DNA of 32,292 nt, taken from positions 1-32,292 of the forward strand of contig WTFV01000193.1 of NCBI GenBank assembly GCA_011523845.1. The letters run 5' to 3'. Positions 25,396 through 32,292 of the stretch are shown in pieces. The notes beneath the pieces were generated by a model. That model had not been told where the DNA came from, did not search any database, and worked only from the letters and a program-made list of their open reading frames with translations. A program made the position numbers and the translations under genes. This DNA comes from Acidobacteriota bacterium (lineage in GTDB: Bacteria; Acidobacteriota; Vicinamibacteria; Vicinamibacterales; UBA8438). Positions within the stretch are counted from its first letter, which is position 1, and each line of letters begins with the position of its first letter.

Positions 25396-26044
25396 GTCTA
25401 CACGCTACGGCCGTCAGCGTCGATCACGCTATCAGCATCGAGGTGACAGAACCTGTCAGTCGATCGAGATCCACGCGGCGAATCCGAGCTCCTCGGGACA
25501 GACCCACCACCGCTGTCTTCTCCAATGCAGGGCCGCTTCTCGACGGGCACGTCGCTCCGTCTTCGGTGTCGGCGGATCGTCGGAGCGACCGTCGTGACGG
25601 CGCCTGCGGAAGGAGCACTTCCGGATTCAGCCCATGGTTCATCGGTCCGTACTTCCAGCGAAACCCGGATCGCTTCGGCTCGGACGTAATCGATCTTCAG
25701 TGTCGTCATCAGACATCCCTGCTGCAGAGCGTACCACAAGAACTACATTTAAAGTTATACTTGCACAGAACATTATAACTTCTGTCAAGATCAGTTTCTG
25801 GGTGCCGTGAATCCTCCCCCATAGGAGGCCTGATTGAAGGTGTGCAAGCATCACTCGAAATCGGCCTAGGTGAGCGAGGGATCGATCCGCGATCTTTCCG
25901 ATCGCGGCCTCATTGGAGGGCGAGAACGCGGGCGTTGGGAACGACGCCTCGGCCCGGCCTCCCGCGAAGCAACTGGCGTGAACCAGATCTTCAGCGCTGT
26001 TCCGCTGCACTGCGTCTGGTCATGACCGGCTTGCCCCCCCCACT
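25396..26044. other. Gene-poor stretch upstream of cas3 with a weak minus-strand frame
   Basis: No recognisable gene. The best frame is minus 25398-25709, starting MTTLKIDYVRAEAIRVSLEV. Its codon use is less GC-biased at third positions than neighbouring genes, and its later part is low-complexity arginine and serine, so I doubt it is translated over its length. Another minus frame (25424-25642) ends GLSRGARIRRVDLDRLTGSV and may be a relic of something. The AT-rich part at about 25735-25800 differs sharply from the surroundings and probably carries the cas3 promoter. Confidence 0.5.
25754..25788 (-). promoter_or_regulatory. AT-rich promoter-like segment before the type I-G operon
   Basis: Read on the minus strand it contains TTGACA (25788-25783), TATAAT (25777-25772) and TATAAC (25759-25754). 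The TTGACA is too close to the first box and too far (23 bases) from the second for a textbook sigma-70 promoter, so only one element may be real. It is the only strongly AT-rich patch upstream of cas3, about 370 bases from its start. Confidence 0.3.
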
Positions 26045-27292
26045 CTACTGCCCCGACGCTGGCAACGTCGGATAGGCGGCCGGCGCCGACGAACCGGCGG
26101 CGGACATCGAGAAGGGCACGCCGGCCGGGACCGCGGTGATCCGGTCGTCGATGCCATATGGCATTTCCCCCGGGTAGACCACGTAGAGGGCATCCAGCCG
26201 CAGGTCGTCCAGCGCGACAGCCATCGAGCGGACGCGCCGGGGCGCGTCCACGCGCTTGATCTCGACGCCCACCCGCCGGCCCCGAATCAACAACAGCAGG
26301 TCGAGCTCCGCGCCGTTGTGGGTCGCCCAGAAGCAGGCCTCGTCCGGCGCGGACTCGGCGATCACCTTCTCGAGAACGAATCCCTCCCACGAGGCGCCGA
26401 TGCGCGGGTGCGTCTGCAGCGCATCCATGGTCCCCACGCCAATCAGGTGGTGATACAGGCCGGGATCCCGAACGTAGAGCTTGGGGCGCTTGACCTGCCG
26501 CTTGCGGAGGTTCTCGCGCCAGGGGCGTAACTGGCGGATCAGGAAGAGCTGCTCCAGCAGGTCCAGGTATCTGCGCACGGTAGCCTGGGCGACGTTCAGC
26601 GCGGTCGACAACTCGGTGACGTTGAGGATCCGGCCGTGGTAGCGCGCCAGCATGGCCAGAAGCCGGTGCAGCGCCGGCGCGCCGAGCTCGGCGCCGAACT
26701 GTGGCAGGTCGCGCTCGACGACCGTGCGGACGAACGCCTTCCGCCACGCCACGCTGTCGGCGTCGGTATCGGCCAGGAACGATCGCGGGAACCCGCCGCG
26801 GACCCAGAGGCGCGACATCTGCGAACGACCGACCTCGGCAACCTGCAAGCCCCCCAGCTCGATGTACTCGATGCGGCCGGTCAGCGACTCGGCGCTCTGG
26901 CGCAGCAGGTTCGGACCGGCGCTGCCGAGCACGAGGAACCGGGCCGGGTTGTCGTCGCGGTCAGCCAGCACCCGCAGGGCCGGGAACAGATCCGGCCGGT
27001 GCTGCACTTCGTCGATGACGACGATGCCTGCAAGGTCTCAAAGCGCGGTCAGCCGCTGGTCCAACCGGGCTAGGCTGACCGGATCTTCGAGATCGAAGTA
27101 GTTGGGCGAATCCGCGGGCACAAGTTGGCGGGCCAGCGTCGTCTTGCCGCACTGGCGCGGCCCGACGATGGCGACTACCGGGGAGCGTCCGAGCGCCCGC
27201 GTGACGAGTTCTTGCGCCGCGCGAGGAATCAATCGCCTGGCACTGGCCGCCGCGCCGCGGGACGGGACGTGGTCGCTCACCATACGAACCAT
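26045..27292 (-). pseudogene. AAA_14/DUF4143 ATPase gene broken by one in-frame stop
   Basis: Full-length reading frame of a DUF4143-type ATPase, interrupted only by TGA at 27040-27038. The N-terminal piece has the Walker A VGPRQCGKTTLARQL and the family start LIPRAAQELVTRALGRSPVVAI. Directly after the stop the same frame continues DLAGIVVIDEVQHRPDLF (Walker B). It goes on to FLVLGSAGPNLLRQSAESLTGR, WVRGGFPRSFLAD, YLDLLEQLFLIRQLRPW and the C-terminal nuclease-like part GAELDLLLLIRGRRVGVEIKR. A single base change (for example CGA to TGA) would explain it. It may be a real nonsense mutation, a sequence error or, less likely, read-through. A GTG at 27007 could start the second piece, but that would lack the Walker A motif. 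Confidence 0.85.
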
Positions 27293-27415
27293 GATAATAC
27301 TCGCATAAGTTCCTATATTTCATGGATCCATCGCAAGTTCAGATGTGATTGGCAGCCAGTAACGCAACTTGTGCGTCGATCCCAAGCTTGACCACCATCC
27401 CACACCATCCCCGTC

Positions 27416-28912
27416 TCACCGCGCCGCTCGCGACTCCGGGACCGACGGCTCCTTAACCGCCCGCCGGGCGATGCTCCCGAGCAACCCCCTGAACAGAACG
27501 ACGTGAACCGGGTACAGCACGTGCCAGTAGCACCGCCCCAGCAGGCCGGCCGCATCGAAGACGGCGGTCTGGCGGACGGTGGAACCCCCTTCGCCGCGCG
27601 GCGTAACGTCGAACTGGAGCCACGCGCGGCCCGGCAACTTCATCTCGGCCGCGAGCCGCAGGCGAACCCTCGGCTCGTACGCCTCCACCCGCCAGCAGTC
27701 CAGCACGTCGCCCTCCGCCAGGTGTTCACCGTCGCGGCGGCCGCGGTTCATGCCGACGCCGCCCAGCAGCCGGTCGACGAGACCGCGCAGGCGCCAGAGC
27801 CAGTCGCCGTAGTACCAGCCGTTGGCGCCCCCGATGCGCCGGATGGGCGCGAACGCCGCGGCAGGCGCCACGGGCAGGTCGACAGCGCACGAGTGAATCA
27901 GCCTGGTACGGAGGCGGACGCCGCCCCAGCGCAGCGCCGTTCCCGCCAACAGCCGGGCTTCCGACCACGAGCCGGCAGCGAACGCCGCATCCTCTTCCTC
28001 GATGGCCCGCGCGATCGCCTGCCGCAACCCCAGCGGGCGGACGGGGAACGCGGTTCGGGCATCAGAATCGCTCACGACCGTCGCAGTGCGGAGGCCGTCC
28101 ACCAGCTCGCGGCCCACCCGTGCGTACACCGGCGTGGTCAACGCCAGCCAGAGGCTCGACAGGCGTGGCGTCAGCAACGGCACCGGCATCAGCCAGCGTC
28201 GGAGTCCGCGCTGCCGGGCGTACTCCTGCATGATCTCGGCGTACGACACCACGTCCGCACCCCCCGCCTCGAACACCCGGCTCTCACCGTGAGGCCGGTC
28301 GAGCACCGCCACGAGATACGCCACCAGGTCCGCCAGCGCGATCGGCTGGGTCGGGGTGCGGACCCACGACGGACAGATCATGACCGGGAGCCGCTCGACC
28401 AGGGCGCGGATCAACTCGAACGAGAGACTGCCGGCCCCGAGCACGATGCCGCTCCGCAGCTCGATGACCGGCACGCCCGACTCGCGCAGCACGGCACCGG
28501 TCTCCTGCCGGCTCCGCAGATGCCGGGAGAGGCCGGCGGCCGATCCCAGGCCGCCCACGTACACGATGCGGCGCACGCCCGCGGCGCGCGCGGCGGCCCC
28601 GAAGTTGCGTGCCGCGGCGCGGTCCTGCGCCTCGAAATCCGCCGTGCCCCCCATCGAGTGGACCAGGTAATAGGCGGTGTCGATACCGGCCAGCACGTCC
28701 CGCAACGAAGTCGGGTCCAGACAGTCGCCGCGGATCACGCTGGTGCACGGTCCCACACGACCGGCCAGGGCCTGCGGATGTCGTGTCATGCAGCGGACCG
28801 GATACCCGCGCGCCTCGAGCGTCGCAAGCAGGCGGCCGCCGATGCAGCCGGTGGCGCCCGTCAGCAGAATCGCCGGTCGCGAACCCGCCGGGTTCATTAC
28901 GGCCGTCGCCAT
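27416..28912 (-). CDS. SDR-type NAD(P)-binding oxidoreductase with DUF2867-like C-terminal part
   Basis: A 498-residue protein. The N-terminus has an extended Rossmann fold with the nucleotide-binding turn TGATGCIGGRLL near residues 18-29, then GDCLDPTSLRDVLAGIDTAYYLVHSM and IVYVGGLGS, typical of NmrA-like SDR proteins. The last 150 residues (ANGWYYGDWLWRLRGLVDRLLGG, then WLQFDVTPRGEGGSTVRQTAVF and YWHVLYPVHVVLFRGLL) match the DUF2867 region often fused to such domains. Substrate unknown. The start is taken at the ATG overlapping the stop of the VapB-like gene by one base (TGATG). A GTG one codon upstream is possible. It looks like an ordinary chromosomal metabolic gene. Confidence 0.85.
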   Translation of the reverse strand: MATAVMNPAGSRPAILLTGATGCIGGRLLATLEARGYPVRCMTRHPQALAGRVGPCTSVIRGDCLDPTSLRDVLAGIDTAYYLVHSMGGTADFEAQDRAAARNFGAAARAAGVRRIVYVGGLGSAAGLSRHLRSRQETGAVLRESGVPVIELRSGIVLGAGSLSFELIRALVERLPVMICPSWVRTPTQPIALADLVAYLVAVLDRPHGESRVFEAGGADVVSYAEIMQEYARQRGLRRWLMPVPLLTPRLSSLWLALTTPVYARVGRELVDGLRTATVVSDSDARTAFPVRPLGLRQAIARAIEEEDAAFAAGSWSEARLLAGTALRWGGVRLRTRLIHSCAVDLPVAPAAAFAPIRRIGGANGWYYGDWLWRLRGLVDRLLGGVGMNRGRRDGEHLAEGDVLDCWRVEAYEPRVRLRLAAEMKLPGRAWLQFDVTPRGEGGSTVRQTAVFDAAGLLGRCYWHVLYPVHVVLFRGLLGSIARRAVKEPSVPESRAAR

Positions 28913-29244
28913 CACTCCAAGCCGTCGGCGAGCGTCGCGTCCAGATCGCTCCAGTCCTCACGCTCGGCGGCCATGGCGCGATACGTGTCCTCCCACGAGA
29001 GCTTGTTTACCGTGCCGCCACGCAGAAAGTCATCGCGCTTGAGCGCCTCCACCCGATCGAGCGCCGCGGCATCGAAGACGGCTCCCCGTTCCCTGCAGAT
29101 GTCCAGGAACGCCCGGCCGGTCGTCGTCGTCTCCGGCCACGTCGCCCGCAAGACGACAGCGCTGAACGACTCGCCGGGATAGCGACGCGCCGCACGCAGC
29201 CGTTCGTACGCCTCCTCCCGGAGCGTTATGGTCTTGCTGGACAT
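28912..29244 (-). CDS. VapB-like antitoxin (DUF217-type), no toxin partner seen
   Basis: A 110-residue protein starting MSSKTITLREEAYERLRAAR, followed by YPGESFSAVVLRA. This N-terminal DNA-binding fold is characteristic of a VapB family whose partners are PIN-domain VapC toxins. The ATG at 29244 is chosen because the family begins there; a longer frame to 29358 adds unrelated residues. The middle (TTTTGRAFLDICRERGAVFDAAALDRVEALKRDDFLR) is helical and longer than in the shortest members. Instead of a vapC gene, an SDR-type oxidoreductase follows and overlaps by one base. The start lies 46 bases from a divergent small membrane protein, in a stretch with short palindromes. Confidence 0.75.
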   Translation of the reverse strand: MSSKTITLREEAYERLRAARRYPGESFSAVVLRATWPETTTTGRAFLDICRERGAVFDAAALDRVEALKRDDFLRGGTVNKLSWEDTYRAMAAEREDWSDLDATLADGLE

Positions 29245-29271
29245 GCATGTAGTATGCGTAATGTATGTACT
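29241..29271. promoter_or_regulatory. Short palindromes between divergent VapB-like and membrane-protein genes
   Basis: ACATGCATGT at 29241-29250 is a perfect 10-base palindrome over the start of the VapB-like gene. The following 20 bases repeat related words (GTAGTATGCG, ATGTATGTAC) and are AT-richer than their surroundings. As antitoxins of this group usually repress their own promoters, this is the natural place for an operator. The evidence is pattern only. Confidence 0.3.
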
Positions 29272-29290
29272 CCCTGCCAGCGACACTCCC

Positions 29291-29455
29291 ATGATCACGT
29301 TCCTCGAAGGTCTCCGGTCCTGGCAGCTCTTCGTCCTGGCCGCCGCGTTGCTCGTCATCGATCTGCTCGTCCCGGACCCGATCCCGTTCCTCGACGAGAC
29401 GCTGCTGGCCGTGCTGACCTACACGCTGTCGCGTTGGAAGAAGCCGTCCGTGTAG
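29291..29455 (+). CDS. Small single- or double-span membrane protein (DUF6116-like)
   Basis: A 54-residue protein starting MITFLEGLRSWQLFVLAAALL and continuing VIDLLVPDPIPFLDETLLAVLTYTLSRWKK. The hydrophobic stretch LFVLAAALLVIDLLV is a membrane span; the second, ETLLAVLTYTL, is weaker. The PDPIPFLDE turn is the shared feature of a small family I know only as uncharacterised (DUF6116 from memory). Function unknown. An upstream in-frame start at 29228 would overlap the divergent gene's start and is less likely. Confidence 0.65.
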   Translation: MITFLEGLRSWQLFVLAAALLVIDLLVPDPIPFLDETLLAVLTYTLSRWKKPSV

Positions 29456-29642
29456 CCGGAGCGGGCCGACGGCGTGAGCCGGATACGCCGCCGGTCCCCC
29501 AGCCGGTGCCGCCGCCATGAGCATGAACGCGGTCGAAGTCCCCCTCGCAACGCCAGGGCCCCTCCCCTCTGTAACGCGACGGCTGACGACCCGCCGTCCG
29601 GCTGGTGGTGCTGGCCCCATTGCAGCGCCAGAATCTTCCCCT

Positions 29643-31079
29643 CTACAACACCCGCTTCTTCCAACCTCCGCGCCGGAACGCGAGGACGCCCACCGCCGCC
29701 ATCAGCGTCTGGCAGACCGCGACGGTCACGAACACCCCGTTCGGCCCCAGACCGGCGGGGCCGGCGAGCGTCCAGGCGAGGGGGAGCTGCACCACCCAGT
29801 AGACGAAGAAGTTGATCCACGTCGGCGTGGTCGTGTCCCCGGCTCCGTTGAACGCCAGCACGGTGACGAGGCCGAAGCCCCAGAACACGTAGCTGCAGGC
29901 GACGACGCGCAAGCAGGCGGCGGCCAGCGCCACGACCTCCGGATCGGTCGCCAGGAGCCCGACGATGGGTCGGGCGAAGACCACGAAGATCACGCCGACG
30001 ATGCCCAGCAGCACCGTGTTCAGGCGCGCGGTGAACCAGACCGCGCGCTCGGCGCGATCCGGCTGGCCGGCGCCCAGGTTCTGTCCCACCAGGGTCGCGG
30101 CGGCGTTGCCGACGCCCCAGACCGGCAGCAGCACGAAGATGATGATCCGCACCGCGACGGTGTAGCCCGCCAGCACCGTGTCGCCGAACGGCGCGAGGAT
30201 GCGGATAAGGCCGACGAAGCTCGCGGTCCCGACCAGGTACTGCAGGATGCCGATGCCGCTGACGCGCAGCAGGCGCAGCATGGTCTCTGTCTCGATGCGG
30301 GCCCGCCGCCAGTCGATGGTCACGCGGCCGTTGCCGCTCGTGAGCGCCCGAAGCTGGTAGGCGACGCCGAGGCCTCGCCCCACCGTCGTCGCGATCGCCG
30401 CCCCTTCGAGCCCGAACGCCGGGACGGGTCCCAGACCGAAGATCAGGATCGGGTCCAGCACGATGTTGACGAGGTTCGCCAGCCAGAGCGCCCGCATCGC
30501 CAGCACCGGATCGCCCGCGCCGCGGAAGATGCCGTTGATCATGAACAGCAGCGTCACCGTGACGCAGCCGCCCAGCATGATCGCCGTGAAGGTCCGGCCG
30601 CTCGCCGCCAGCTCCGGCGTGGCGCCCAGCAGCACCAGCAGATCGGAAGCCCAGACGACCCCCGCCACGCCGATGACCAACGACGCCGCGCACCCGCCGG
30701 CGATGGCCTGCACGGCGGCGGAAGACGCGCGCTCGGGCGAACCTTCGCCGACGCGCCGGGCCACCATCGCCGTGGCGCCCATGCTGAGGCCGATCGACAC
30801 CGCGAACACGAGGGCGATGAGCGAATCCGACAGGCCGAGGACGGCCACCGCCTCCGGACCGAGACGGCCGACGAAGTAGACGTCGACGACCGAGAAGACC
30901 GACTGCATCCCCATCTCGAGGACCATCGGCACCGCCAGCAGCAGGACGGCGCGCCCCAGGCTGCCGCTGGTGTAGTCGCGGGGCACGGCGCGCACGGCGT
31001 CGCGCACGTCGGCCCAGAGTTGCGCGTTGCGGGCCGCCAGGGTGCGGCGGCCGTTGGAAACCACGTTGACGAGAGACAT
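29643..31079 (-). CDS. MATE-family multidrug/cation exporter
   Basis: A 478-residue protein with about twelve hydrophobic spans. The start of the MATE fold is clear: SLGRAVLLLAVPMVLEMGMQ, then SVFSVVDVYFVGRLGPEAVA and SIGLSMGATAMVARRVGEG. The second half repeats the pattern around GIGILQYLVGTASFVGLIRIL and PVWGVGNAAATLVGQNLGAG. Such proteins export organic cations or other compounds in exchange for sodium ions or protons across the inner membrane. The ATG at 31079 (MSLVNVV) is preferred; GTG at 31091 is possible. The N-terminal 40 residues before the first span are longer and more basic than usual. It belongs to the host-type right arm and shows no link to the CRISPR genes. Confidence 0.9.
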   Translation of the reverse strand: MSLVNVVSNGRRTLAARNAQLWADVRDAVRAVPRDYTSGSLGRAVLLLAVPMVLEMGMQSVFSVVDVYFVGRLGPEAVAVLGLSDSLIALVFAVSIGLSMGATAMVARRVGEGSPERASSAAVQAIAGGCAASLVIGVAGVVWASDLLVLLGATPELAASGRTFTAIMLGGCVTVTLLFMINGIFRGAGDPVLAMRALWLANLVNIVLDPILIFGLGPVPAFGLEGAAIATTVGRGLGVAYQLRALTSGNGRVTIDWRRARIETETMLRLLRVSGIGILQYLVGTASFVGLIRILAPFGDTVLAGYTVAVRIIIFVLLPVWGVGNAAATLVGQNLGAGQPDRAERAVWFTARLNTVLLGIVGVIFVVFARPIVGLLATDPEVVALAAACLRVVACSYVFWGFGLVTVLAFNGAGDTTTPTWINFFVYWVVQLPLAWTLAGPAGLGPNGVFVTVAVCQTLMAAVGVLAFRRGGWKKRVL

Positions 31080-31091
31080 CGGATGCACCAC

Positions 31092-31377
31092 GAACTAGAG
31101 AGCGGAGACGACGAAACGGGACGCCGCATCGAATGCAGCGGACCCGCGGAGCCGAACGAAGAAGGAAGTAGATCAGCCTCGCCGCGCGGAAGGATCGAAC
31201 CGAACGAACGGCGGAACTGTCGTGATGGAGCGGGGCCTGTCCAGAAGTCTGCACCGTTCCTGCGGCGCAGATTCCTGGTCGCGCATGCGGCGGGAGACTA
31301 TCCGCGCATGCGGAGTGCGGCGAAGAGGGCAAGCACGAACATCGGCAGGCTTCCTGTAGTCAAGGAAACAGTATACA
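31092..31377. other. Intergenic stretch between MATE and hepT genes
   Basis: About 285 bases with no gene I can support. A minus-strand 28-codon frame (MMYTVSLTTGSLPMFVLALF and a short tail) is hydrophobic but too short to judge. The stretch likely carries the MATE promoter and the end of the hepT transcript; I see no clear terminator hairpin. Confidence 0.4.
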
Positions 31378-31791
31378 TCATCCGCCGATGCGCCTTCGCA
31401 CCGTGTCGGCGAACTGCAGGAACTCGCCGAGATGGTGCTCGACGACGTCCCGGACGATTTCGAGATCGACCGTATCGTAACCGTGCACGAGGACGTTCCG
31501 GAAGCCCGCCATGTCGCGCAACGCACCGGCCAGCGCCGGCGGGACCCAGCCGGCCCGTTCGAGCAGGTCGAACAGCTCCCGGTTGGTGCGCGGTTCCCCG
31601 AGCCGCTCGTCGGACACGATGTGCGAGGCGGTGTCGAGAACCGCCTGGATCGCGATCTGCAGCGTGTGCTCCACGAACCGCGCCTCGCGAATATCGGTGT
31701 GAATCGCCGTCGGGCGGGCCAGCTCGCGCAGCTCGCGGACGCTCGTCTCGATGATCGCGAGCCGTTTCGCGACCAGCTCCGGATCGGTCAT
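31378..31791 (-). CDS. hepT: HepT-like HEPN toxin (DUF86)
   Basis: HepT proteins are HEPN RNases held inactive by a MntA nucleotidyltransferase that adds AMP to a tyrosine in the active-site motif. The 137-residue protein is all-helical and has R98-NVLV-H103-G-Y105, an exact RX4HXY motif including the tyrosine that is modified. Typical surroundings are FVEHTLQIAIQAVLDTASHIVSD and DLEIVRDVVEHHLGEFLQFA. The start is the ATG overlapping the mntA stop by four bases; a longer frame to 31848 overlaps mntA and is rejected. The pair looks intact and functional. Confidence 0.9.
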   Translation of the reverse strand: MTDPELVAKRLAIIETSVRELRELARPTAIHTDIREARFVEHTLQIAIQAVLDTASHIVSDERLGEPRTNRELFDLLERAGWVPPALAGALRDMAGFRNVLVHGYDTVDLEIVRDVVEHHLGEFLQFADTVRRRIGG

Positions 31792-32195
31792 CCCGCCGGC
31801 GCCGCCAACCGCCGATACGTGCGGAGCACCGGCTGCAGGTCGAACCACAGGTTGCGCGTCCGCACCTCGAATCCGATGCGCAAGGCGGGATCACGGTCCA
31901 CGAGGAGCACGCCGTCACGCAGCACGCGGGCGCACAGGTCGACGGGCGCCAGGTTCAGGCAGACGACCTCCGTGCGCCGGCCCAGGAGTCGTTCGATCTC
32001 CCCCTCCAGACGCAACGGCAGCGCGTCGAACGTCCGCGGCGGATCGCGCCGGTAGAGAACCGCCACGTCGACGTCGCTCCGGTCGTCGTCGTCCCCACGC
32101 GCGACGCTGCCGAAGAGCCAAGCGGCGGCGACGTTCCCGTCAGCCGCGCGCGCCGCGAAGTACCGCTCGAGCTGCTGTGCGATCACGCCGTTCAT
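31788..32195 (-). CDS. mntA: MntA-like minimal nucleotidyltransferase antitoxin
   Basis: MntA antitoxins inactivate the HepT toxin by adding AMP to it. The 135-residue protein has the minimal nucleotidyltransferase motif G29-S30 followed by ten residues and then D41-V-D43 (LFGSVARGDDDDRSDVDVAV), an exact GSX10DXD with both metal-binding aspartates. The rest (EGEIERLLGRRTEVVCLNLAP, then VLRDGVLLVDRDPALRIGFEVRTRNLWFD) fits the family. It is translated just before hepT with a 4-base overlap (ATGA). The antitoxin-first order is common for this TA type. Confidence 0.9.
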   Translation of the reverse strand: MNGVIAQQLERYFAARAADGNVAAAWLFGSVARGDDDDRSDVDVAVLYRRDPPRTFDALPLRLEGEIERLLGRRTEVVCLNLAPVDLCARVLRDGVLLVDRDPALRIGFEVRTRNLWFDLQPVLRTYRRLAAPAG

Positions 32196-32200
32196 CCGAC

Positions 32201-32292
32201 TCGATTTTCGATTATAGGCGCCGCCGCGGGATCGCGGACTGGATCCTCGCCCTGCCCGACGCCCGTCTGGAGGTCTACCGCGATCCGACCCC
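32201..32292 (+). pseudogene. Uma2-like fragment running off the right edge
   Basis: One plus-strand frame reads SIFDYRRRRGIADWILALPD followed by ARLEVYRDPTP to the edge. It resembles the C-terminal strand and helix of Uma2-family proteins (Y..aGI.eYWIv.l..r.LEVYR.P). No start codon fits, because the frame begins just after the divergent mntA start. It is either a 5'-deleted remnant or a gene continuing outside the window with an unusual start. Only about 30 codons are visible, so confidence is limited. Confidence 0.4.

Noticed and set aside
29517..31754. Long plus-strand frame antisense to the MATE gene
   Set aside because: It is rich in His, Asp, Arg and Gln with no motif, while the opposite strand encodes clear MATE membrane spans.

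Overview
The window is GC-rich bacterial DNA with dense, often overlapping genes and almost no intergenic space. No ribosomal, tRNA or other taxonomic marker is present. A high-GC lineage such as Acidobacteriota, or a proteobacterial relative, would fit the gene families, but that is only a guess. The content is that of a defence island: two CRISPR-Cas interference modules of different types, several toxin-antitoxin (TA) genes or their remnants, and ATPase/helicase genes. Ordinary chromosomal genes appear toward the right end.

Left arm, plus strand (1-8957): a type III-B (Cmr) operon enters at the left edge with cas10/cmr2, whose 5' end is outside the window. It continues through cmr3, cmr4, cmr5 and one long gene that fuses Cmr6 to Cmr1, all overlapping by 8-14 bases. 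A CARF-HEPN ancillary RNase of the Csm6/Csx1 kind follows after 3 bases, which makes a complete cyclic-oligoadenylate signalling unit. An orphan HicB-like antitoxin closes this arm.

Middle, mainly minus strand (8958-16691): a UvrD-like helicase with an unrecognised N-terminal domain, a small conserved-looking protein, and an ImmA/IrrE-like protein without its zinc-protease motif. A shard of a second helicase copy lies beside them. Then come a Uma2-family nuclease (plus strand), a decayed phd-vapC pair with two frameshifts and a truncated toxin, and a fused AbiEi-like/Fic protein preceded by two direct repeats that look like an operator.

Minus strand 16692-25395: a type I-G (formerly I-U) interference operon reading cas3 > csb3 (cas8) > csb1 (cas7) > csb2 (cas5-cas6), followed by an AAA-ATPase-like gene that lacks the family's usual nuclease end. 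csb2 carries a perfect in-frame 408-base tandem duplication. No cas1, cas2, cas4, stand-alone cas6 or CRISPR array is visible, so both modules must obtain crRNAs from loci outside the window. Csb2 is the only visible candidate for crRNA processing.

Right arm (25396-32292): about 650 bases with no convincing gene, then an AAA/DUF4143 ATPase split by one in-frame stop. Next are a VapB-like antitoxin translationally coupled to an SDR-type oxidoreductase, a small membrane protein, a MATE exporter, a HepT-MntA (HEPN/MNT) TA pair, and a fragment resembling Uma2 at the right edge.

Best candidates for a second look: the Cmr6-Cmr1 fusion with its extra C-terminal domain, the Cas10 with altered zinc-ribbon cysteines, the csb2 duplication, and the helicase / small protein / pseudo-ImmA cassette.
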